The notes under the pieces were generated by a model. The model was not told the origin of the DNA, searched no databases, and saw only the letters and a program-made list of their open reading frames with translations. The position numbers and the translations under genes were made by a program. Shown here piece by piece: positions 58,531 through 64,000 of a stretch of DNA of 64,000 bases. This stretch comes from Rikenellaceae bacterium (lineage in GTDB: Bacteria > Bacteroidota > Bacteroidia > Bacteroidales > Rikenellaceae): the NCBI GenBank assembly GCA_902363575.1, contig CABJAJ010000001.1, forward strand, positions 186,001 through 250,000, written 5' to 3'. Position 1 is the first letter of the stretch; each line of letters opens with the position of its first letter.

Positions 58531-58791
58531 TCAGGGTACCGGATCGTAGCCGCTGCCGCCCCAGGGGTGGCAGCGCGACAATCGACGCAGGGCGAGCCAC
58601 GACCCTTTGAGCGGGCCGTATTTGCGCAGCGCCTCGGCCGCATATTGCGAGCAGGTCGGGGTGAAGCGGCACGAGGGTGGCGTAAGGGGGGATATGACGT
58701 ATTGATAGATCTTCACCAGCAGCCACAGGGGGAGTGCCGCGACGCGTTTACAACCCCTGAGCGATGCGTTCCAGAATCCGCCGCACAGCAT
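58531..58791 (-). CDS. yidD: Membrane protein insertion efficiency factor YidD
   Basis: 86 residues from the ATG at 58791. [53 protein letters not shown] and the end GGSGYDPVP match YidD closely. It aids YidC-dependent membrane insertion. Its first 44 bases overlap the end of rnpA, as usual in this gene order. Confidence 0.9.
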   Translation of the reverse strand: MLCGGFWNASLRGCKRVAALPLWLLVKIYQYVISPLTPPSCRFTPTCSQYAAEALRKYGPLKGSWLALRRLSRCHPWGGSGYDPVP

Positions 58792-59119
58792 GTTCGATGG
58801 TTTTGTAGTCGGTGATCTCGCGGGCGGCATAGATCAGCGCGAGGTCTATGGCCACGCGCGGCTCGCCCTCCCGCAGCAGCGCTTTGTGAAGCCGATAGGC
58901 CTCTTTGGTCCGGCGGCGCAGCAGGTTGCGCTTGTTGGCCCGCTTATGGAATTTCTTGGGGACGGAAAAGAGGACTTCCGCACCGAAGGCTTCGTCGGCC
59001 TCGGTATAGCAGACGTAGCGCAGCGGATAGACGAATCCCCCGTCCCCCTGACCGAAAAGGCGGCGGATTGCTCCGAACGTGCGGAGCCGTTCGGTACGGG
59101 GAAGCGAGTGGTCGGTCAT
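58748..59119 (-). CDS. rnpA: Ribonuclease P protein component
   Basis: 123 residues. [29 protein letters not shown] is the RNR signature of RnpA, which supports the RNA subunit in tRNA 5' maturation. It starts 1 base after the hemD stop and overlaps yidD. rpmH, often adjacent in other phyla, is not here. Confidence 0.94.
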   Translation of the reverse strand: MTDHSLPRTERLRTFGAIRRLFGQGDGGFVYPLRYVCYTEADEAFGAEVLFSVPKKFHKRANKRNLLRRRTKEAYRLHKALLREGEPRVAIDLALIYAAREITDYKTIEHAVRRILERIAQGL

Positions 59120-59120
59120 C

Positions 59121-59990
59121 TTATTTCTTGGACGCCGAGGGGCGGCGTGCGCGGCTTTTCTTGGCCAGCTTGTGCTGCTGCGTGCGGATGAACTCCTCCT
59201 TGCGCGGATCGGCCTGCAACTCGACGTCGGGAATCTCTTCCCCCGCCTCGAGCCTGCCGATGTAGAGGTCAACGGCCTTGACCATCGAGGGGGCGGCGGG
59301 GGTGGGAGCCATCGCCTTGACCGCAATGCCGGCTTCGATGGCGGCCCGCAGGGTTCCCTCGCCGAAAACGGCGACAGCGGGCAGCTCCGCGGGATCGAAC
59401 TTTTCGACGAGCGTCTTGACGTCCGACGGAGAGTAGAGCGCCAGCAGGTCGTACCGCTTGGGGTCCACGTCGCTCAGGTCGGCGGCCACCGTGCGGGCCA
59501 GGATCACCGGATCGAAGCGCAGGTGCAGCTTGGTGAGCGCATCGGGCAGCTCGGGTTTGTGCGGTTCGCTCAGGGCAAGCAGGAATGTTTCGTCCTTATG
59601 CTTGATAATCAGCTCCATGAAATTGGTGAACGTGCCGTCGGCGAAAGAGATCTTGCGCTTGCGGTAAACGATATATTTCTGCAGGTAGAGGGCTACGGCC
59701 TCGGTCTGGCAGATGTATTTCATGGTTTCGGGCACGGTGATGCGGGCCTCTTCGCAGATGTGGAAAAAGCTGTCGATGGTGGTGCGCGAAGAGAAGATGA
59801 CGGCCGTATGCGTGAGAATGTCCACCCGCTGGCTGCGGAACTCTTTGAGGGAGACGCCGACGACCCGGATGAAGGGTTTATAGTCGATTTCCACCCGATG
59901 ATTGCGGGACAATTCGTAGAACGGAGACTTCTCGACCACAGCGGGGCGAGGTTGGGAGACCAATACGCTGTTTACTTTCAAATCCGTCAA
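59121..59990 (-). CDS. hemD: Uroporphyrinogen-III synthase-like protein
   Basis: 289 residues. The Bacteroidota HemD form: VNSVLVSQPRP near the start, FIRVVGVSLKEFRSQRVDI, VIFSSRTTIDSFFHICEE, LLALYSPSDVKTL and VAVFGEGTLRAAIEAGI. It closes the hydroxymethylbilane ring to uroporphyrinogen III for haem and sirohaem. A basic tail of about 30 residues ends the protein. It lies 16 bases after DUF4271. Sequence conservation of this enzyme is low, so confidence is moderate to high through synteny. Confidence 0.85.
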   Translation of the reverse strand: MTDLKVNSVLVSQPRPAVVEKSPFYELSRNHRVEIDYKPFIRVVGVSLKEFRSQRVDILTHTAVIFSSRTTIDSFFHICEEARITVPETMKYICQTEAVALYLQKYIVYRKRKISFADGTFTNFMELIIKHKDETFLLALSEPHKPELPDALTKLHLRFDPVILARTVAADLSDVDPKRYDLLALYSPSDVKTLVEKFDPAELPAVAVFGEGTLRAAIEAGIAVKAMAPTPAAPSMVKAVDLYIGRLEAGEEIPDVELQADPRKEEFIRTQQHKLAKKSRARRPSASKK

Positions 59991-60006
59991 TTTTAAGCGT
60001 TTACTT

Positions 60007-60921
60007 TCATCGAACCAAGAGCAGCCATAGCAGGCTGACCGGGAAGATTTCGACGATACAAAGGTACAAAAACCAATGCAAAATCGAAATTTTTTTGGAA
60101 ATAAAGAGCGCCAGCGACTCTTTCAGATATAAAATGGTCAGGATAACCGATTCGCACAGAATCAGATAGAAAAGCCACTTCCCGCTGTCGCCCGTGCAGA
60201 GCACCCACAGCAGCAGCGGCGGTGAGACGGCCACGGCCGCGAGTGCGGCGTAGATGCGTTTGAGGTGGAGCAGGTTGCCGACGAACGGCTGGGTAAGGGT
60301 CACTTCTCCGGCGATGCGCAGCGCCGCGACCTGGACTCCGGCCACCAGCAGCAGCAGCGCGGCGGCGACCCCGGCCAGCGGCGCCGACAGGTGGGGCGAC
60401 ACGTTAGCGGCGAGCGTCGCAGGGAGCGCCAGCGCGAGCAGCCGCACGGCCGCAACGCCAGCCACGGGAATACCCAGCGCGAGCATCGCATGGAGGAAAT
60501 GGGTGTAGTTGCTCCCCTCGGTCTGGAGGATACGGCTGCTCTTGGCCCGGTCGATGGAGGTCATGCCCCAGAGGGCATAGACGTCGGTAAGGTTGCGGTA
60601 GAGCAGCAGCAGGTAGGCGGCGGCGAGTCCTAGCACGAGCAGCTGGAACAGCGGACTGTCGGTCAAAGCCGCCAGATGTCGGGCGGCGCCAGCAGCGGGC
60701 TCGGCCAACCGGGAGGCTTCGCCGAACAGGTCGGCGGCCGAAGCCGCCCGCCACCCTTCGCCGGTCGCCGCGAGCGTATCCGCGACAGCGGCGAGGTTGT
60801 CCGTGCCTGCGCCCGGTGCTGGTGGCAGGGAGGAGAAGAGGGTTCCGGCCGTGTCCAGCGCACCGGCCGCGTCGAAAGGCATCCCCGCATGGGTCGCCAG
60901 CGTATCGGCCGGGGCGATCAT
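60007..60921 (-). CDS. DUF4271 multi-span membrane protein
   Basis: 304 residues. An N-terminal soluble segment of about 90, rich in Ala, then about seven spans. YALWGMTSIDRAKSSRILQTEGSNY and the end LHWFLYLCIVEIFPVSLLWLLLVR are typical of DUF4271, a family found next to hemD in Bacteroidota. Function unknown. It overlaps the histidine-kinase gene by four bases. Confidence 0.85.
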   Translation of the reverse strand: MIAPADTLATHAGMPFDAAGALDTAGTLFSSLPPAPGAGTDNLAAVADTLAATGEGWRAASAADLFGEASRLAEPAAGAARHLAALTDSPLFQLLVLGLAAAYLLLLYRNLTDVYALWGMTSIDRAKSSRILQTEGSNYTHFLHAMLALGIPVAGVAAVRLLALALPATLAANVSPHLSAPLAGVAAALLLLVAGVQVAALRIAGEVTLTQPFVGNLLHLKRIYAALAAVAVSPPLLLWVLCTGDSGKWLFYLILCESVILTILYLKESLALFISKKISILHWFLYLCIVEIFPVSLLWLLLVR

Positions 60922-62099
60922 TCGTAAACCCGTTTGAGGGTGACGCGGATCGTGGTGCCTTTGCCGGGCTCGGAATCCACGACGGCGATGCGTCCCTGGT
61001 GATACTCCTCGATCACGCGGCGCGAAAGCGAAAGGCCCAGTCCCCAGCCCCGGGTCTTCGTGGTGAAGCCCGGCTCGAAGATGCGTTTCCAGTTGCTTTT
61101 GGGGATGCCTTTGCCCGTGTCCTTCACCTCGATCATCACATGCCGTTCGTCGGAGGCGATCCGCACGTCGATGCGGCCGTGTCCCTGCAGAGCGTCGAGC
61201 GAGTTTTTCAGCAAGTTTTCCACCACCCATGCGAACAGGGCCGTGTTGATCGAAGCCTGCACGGGAGCGATGGCCAGCCCGTTGTAGTCGATGGTGACGT
61301 TGCGGGGGATGCGGGCGCGGAAGTACATGACCGTCTCGCCGACCACTTCGTTGATGTTGGCGGGGGTGAGAGGGGTTTCGGAGCCGATTTTCGAGAAACG
61401 GTCCACGATCTTCATCAGGTGGGCGAGGTCCTTGTTCATCTCCTCGACGGCGGTCTGATCGACGGGCTGGCTGCGCAGGTATTCGATCCAGCCGAGCAGC
61501 GAGGAGGTGGGGGTGCCCAGCTGGTGGGCGGTCTCCTTGGCCAGCCCGATCCAGATGCGGTTCTGTTCGTCCTGCTTGGTCGAGCGGAAGGCGATGAATC
61601 CCAGCAATATGAATATGGCGATGACGCCCAACTGCACATAGGGGAAGTAGTAGAGCGTTTTGAGCAGGCGCGACTGTCCGTAGAAGATGATGTGTTTGTG
61701 CCCCCAGAGGTACTTGATCGTGATGGGGGTGTTTTCGCGGCTCATGCGGTCGATGCGGCGGCGCAGACGGTCGGGGTGGTCGAGAATCTTGTCGGGAATC
61801 AGGTGGGCATGGATGACCGTCAGGTTCTCGTCGGTAATGACGAAGGGGATGTTGTTGCGTTTGCTCAGGATGTCCCGGACGAAAGGGTCGTTGTCGGCAT
61901 CGACGGTTACGTCGCGCAGCACGCGCTCCATGGCGTGTACCCAGAGTTCCACCTCGTGCTGCTCCTTCTCCTTGAGCTGCCCCGCCATCTGGTTGGTGAA
62001 AAGCAGCGAGAGCGCGACCAGCGTGACCCCGGCCACGATCGCCACGATGCGGTTGCGGAAGGAGAGCAGGTGTCGGGTTATGTGTTTGAATCGCGTCAT
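60918..62099 (-). CDS. Orphan sensor histidine kinase
   Basis: 393 residues. Two membrane spans (about 15-36 and 173-191) flank a periplasmic sensor of ~135 residues. The H box is IGLAKETAHQLGTPTSSLLGW (phospho-His at about 213); the N box ENLLKNSLDAL and G boxes DTGKGI and GWGLGLSLS are intact. No response regulator is adjacent; it is translationally coupled to DUF4271 instead, which suggests a shared role at the envelope. Confidence 0.9.
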   Translation of the reverse strand: MTRFKHITRHLLSFRNRIVAIVAGVTLVALSLLFTNQMAGQLKEKEQHEVELWVHAMERVLRDVTVDADNDPFVRDILSKRNNIPFVITDENLTVIHAHLIPDKILDHPDRLRRRIDRMSRENTPITIKYLWGHKHIIFYGQSRLLKTLYYFPYVQLGVIAIFILLGFIAFRSTKQDEQNRIWIGLAKETAHQLGTPTSSLLGWIEYLRSQPVDQTAVEEMNKDLAHLMKIVDRFSKIGSETPLTPANINEVVGETVMYFRARIPRNVTIDYNGLAIAPVQASINTALFAWVVENLLKNSLDALQGHGRIDVRIASDERHVMIEVKDTGKGIPKSNWKRIFEPGFTTKTRGWGLGLSLSRRVIEEYHQGRIAVVDSEPGKGTTIRVTLKRVYE

Positions 62100-62149
62100 C
62101 GTCGTTTCGGCACGCTTAGTTCGTCGTTTGCTGCCGGGCTGCGGAACGG

Positions 62150-63868
62150 TTATTCCTCCTCCGCCTGCACGGTATCTTTCGCCGCGTCCTGCTCCGTGTC
62201 GGGCTGCGCAACCTCGGGCGAGAGCATCCGGGCGAGCTGCGCGGGGTCATCGAGCAGCCGCACCGCCTCGGCCACCTCGCGGTCGTCGGTCAGGCCGTGT
62301 TCCACGACCCCCTCGACATAGCTGTGACGAAGCACGACGTCGCTGTTGATGGCGTCGGTGATCTCCCCCCGGTAGGTCGCCAGGTTGGTGAGCTTGTCGT
62401 CCCTGAGCTGCGACTCGAGCTTTGCGATCTCCTCCTCCAGCTCGGTGTAACGGTCGTTGCCGGCGGCTGTTTTGAGGCTTTTGAGCACGCGCCGCGTGTC
62501 GGATTCATAGGGCACCTCCTTGTCCTGCATGAAGGCGACGAAGCGGTCGTAATCGGCGTCGGTGATCGAGAAAGTCCGGTTGTCGATGGTATCCGCCGCA
62601 TGCTCCCGCATGTAGTCGTCCACGAAATCCTCGATGAATCCCAGGGCATAGAGGGTCATGGCGAAACGGCTGACGTACTGCGGCTCGGTGCGCACGTCGG
62701 GGGTGATGCCTCCGCCGTCGTAAACCGTGCGTCCCGCTCGGGTCGTAAACGCATGGACGAGCGAGTCGGGCACCTGTTTCGCACCGCCGCGCCCTTCGTG
62801 GGCCGAATAGTCGATGGCCTGGATGCAACGTCCCGAGGGCATGTAATATTTGGCGGTGGTCATCTTGACCATCGTGTTGTACCCCAGCGGACGGGTGGAC
62901 TGAACGAGCCCCTTGCCGAAAGTTTTTTGCCCGATGAGCACCGCCCGGTCGAGGTCCTGGAGCGCTCCGGCGACGATCTCGGCCGACGAAGCCGTGTTGC
63001 CGTTCACCAGCACGGCCAGCGGCAGATTCGGAGCCACCGGCGCCGACTCGGTGCGGAACGTGTGTCCGGCGTCTTTGGCCCGGCCCCGGGTGCTGACCAC
63101 CTCCGTGCCCTTCGGGACGAACAGGGAGACGATTTTGACGGCCTCCTGCAGGATGCCGCCGCCGTTCGAGCGGTAGTCGAGGATGAGGCCCCGCAGCTCG
63201 CCTTCGCGTTGCAGCGCTTCGAGCGCGGCACGCAGTTCGTCGTAACTCCCCTCGGTGAAGTCGCTGTGCTGGATGTAGCCGATGCCGTCGGCCACATAGC
63301 CGTAGTAGGGCACCGACGGGATGGCGATGCGCTCGCGGCGCAGGGTGAGCTCCTGTTGCTCGCCGCCGAGCAGCCGTTCGACGGTCAGCTTGACCTTGGT
63401 GCCGGGGCTCCCCTTGAGCAGGGCGCTCACCTGCTCGATGGTCATGCCCCTGGCCTCCTGCCCGTCGATGCGCACGATGCGGTCGCCGATGCGGATGCCG
63501 GCGCGGTCGGCGGGCGAGCCTTTGTAGGGCTGTGCGAAGATGACGTAGTCGCCCTTCTTGCGGATGAGCGAGCCGACGCCGCCGTACTTGCCGGTGGTCA
63601 GCAGCTCGAAGTCCGACATCTGCTCCTCGGGCATGAACTCGGTGTAGGGGTCGAGCGTGCGGGTCATGCCCGCCGCGGCCTGCTGCATCAGCCGGTCGGG
63701 GGAAACCTCGTCCACATAGTTGAGGCTCAGTTCCCGCATCAGGTTGATGAGGATTTCCGTGTTGCGCCCCAGCCCGAAATCGTTGCGCCCGGCGAAAGTC
63801 AGCGCGCCCAGCGCAAGGAGCGCGGCGGCAAGGCCGGCCGCGCGGCGGAATAGGCGTTTGCTATTCAT
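62150..63868 (-). CDS. S41-family C-terminal processing protease
   Basis: 572 residues. A signal anchor (about 10-27), a PDZ domain (FAQPYKGSPADRAGIRIGDRIVRIDG, about 111-136), and the S41 core with Ser294 (NGNTASSAEI) and Lys319 (IGQKTFGKG). The C-terminal third extends beyond Ctp core and is Glu-rich. Such proteases trim periplasmic or envelope proteins. Its start overlaps the end of an upstream gene by eight bases. Confidence 0.93.
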   Translation of the reverse strand: MNSKRLFRRAAGLAAALLALGALTFAGRNDFGLGRNTEILINLMRELSLNYVDEVSPDRLMQQAAAGMTRTLDPYTEFMPEEQMSDFELLTTGKYGGVGSLIRKKGDYVIFAQPYKGSPADRAGIRIGDRIVRIDGQEARGMTIEQVSALLKGSPGTKVKLTVERLLGGEQQELTLRRERIAIPSVPYYGYVADGIGYIQHSDFTEGSYDELRAALEALQREGELRGLILDYRSNGGGILQEAVKIVSLFVPKGTEVVSTRGRAKDAGHTFRTESAPVAPNLPLAVLVNGNTASSAEIVAGALQDLDRAVLIGQKTFGKGLVQSTRPLGYNTMVKMTTAKYYMPSGRCIQAIDYSAHEGRGGAKQVPDSLVHAFTTRAGRTVYDGGGITPDVRTEPQYVSRFAMTLYALGFIEDFVDDYMREHAADTIDNRTFSITDADYDRFVAFMQDKEVPYESDTRRVLKSLKTAAGNDRYTELEEEIAKLESQLRDDKLTNLATYRGEITDAINSDVVLRHSYVEGVVEHGLTDDREVAEAVRLLDDPAQLARMLSPEVAQPDTEQDAAKDTVQAEEE

Positions 63869-64000
63869 GGTCTCTCGCGTATGAAAGGTAGGAGCCCAGG
63901 CGGTAGGCGGCGCGGGCCACGCCCCGGCGGATGCCGTCGAGCACGAGCTCGTCGCCCTGCTGCGTGACCCGGATTTCGTCCTCGAACAGTAGCCCGAGCC
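63861..64000 (-). CDS. C-terminal end of an unidentified protein (partial)
   Basis: The minus strand reads in frame from the window edge to a TAG at 63861-63863, about 45 residues: LFEDEIRVTQQGDELVLDG then GIRRGVARAAYRLGSYLS and a charged end. Frame and coupling to the S41 protease gene (eight-base overlap) support it as coding. The family cannot be told from this fragment. Confidence 0.6.
   Translation of the reverse strand, partial: LGLLFEDEIRVTQQGDELVLDGIRRGVARAAYRLGSYLSYARDHE

Noticed and set aside
1-64000. tRNA or rRNA genes
   Set aside because: I looked for cloverleaf or ribosomal signatures in the intergenic stretches and saw none; a short or odd tRNA could be missed by eye.

Overview
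This 64 kb window is a GC-rich stretch of Bacteroidota chromosome. I infer an Alistipes-like member of Rikenellaceae. The reasons are the Bacteroidota -7 promoter box TAnnTTTG ahead of many genes, general lack of Shine-Dalgarno sequences, glycine-lipid acyltransferases, DUF4271/DUF4296-type proteins, C10 peptidases, and menaquinone genes of the futalosine type (mqnA, mqnE and a probable mqnX) at three places. The genus is inference, not read directly.

Layout. 0-2 kb: the start of a division-wall cluster on the minus strand (rsmH, ftsL, 5' part of ftsI). 2-3.9 kb: a plus-strand pair of acyltransferases (glsA/glsB-like). 4.2-9.5 kb: two minus-strand operons (yihY - DUF2520 - kdsC-like; comEC - methyltransferase). 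9.6-17.7 kb: a compact minus-strand island of eight intact phage-structural-type genes (portal, ClpP-type protease, capsid, connector-like, large tail-like and others). It has its own promoter and terminator but no terminase, integrase, tape measure or lysis gene. 17.9-30.9 kb: plus-strand housekeeping and envelope genes: mqnA, corA, flippase, holB, folK, two lipoproteins, a beta-barrel protein, rbfA, a LolC/E-type permease, a DUF4296 lipoprotein and an MqnX-like amidohydrolase. 31-34.6 kb: xerD against prmA-recO. 34.7-43.2 kb: minus-strand genes ending in a seven-gene run tgt - lptF/G - mqnE - PASTA protein - rluD - small ORF - ygiQ.

43.4-48.9 kb is a tandem array of C10 (streptopain-type) peptidase/lipoprotein cassettes. 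Two are complete; the middle one has lost its peptidase except for a frameshifted C-terminal shard. The two complete peptidases share an almost identical pro-region but have divergent catalytic domains. 49.0-49.34 kb holds four tandem ~73-bp copies of a promoter-like module, ahead of glycosyltransferase - ECF sigma - rsmG. 51.9-58.4 kb: rlmN-thioredoxin on the minus strand, then tonB, hflX, upp and an LTA-synthase-like sulfatase on the plus strand. 58.5-64 kb: minus-strand genes: a partial gene and an S41 protease, then an orphan histidine kinase - DUF4271 - hemD - rnpA - yidD.

The two most unusual regions are the stripped-down capsid island (9.6-17.7 kb) and the C10 peptidase/lipoprotein array (43.4-48.9 kb). 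Many neighbours overlap by ATGA, showing tight translational coupling. All family assignments come from reading motifs by eye; no database search was run.
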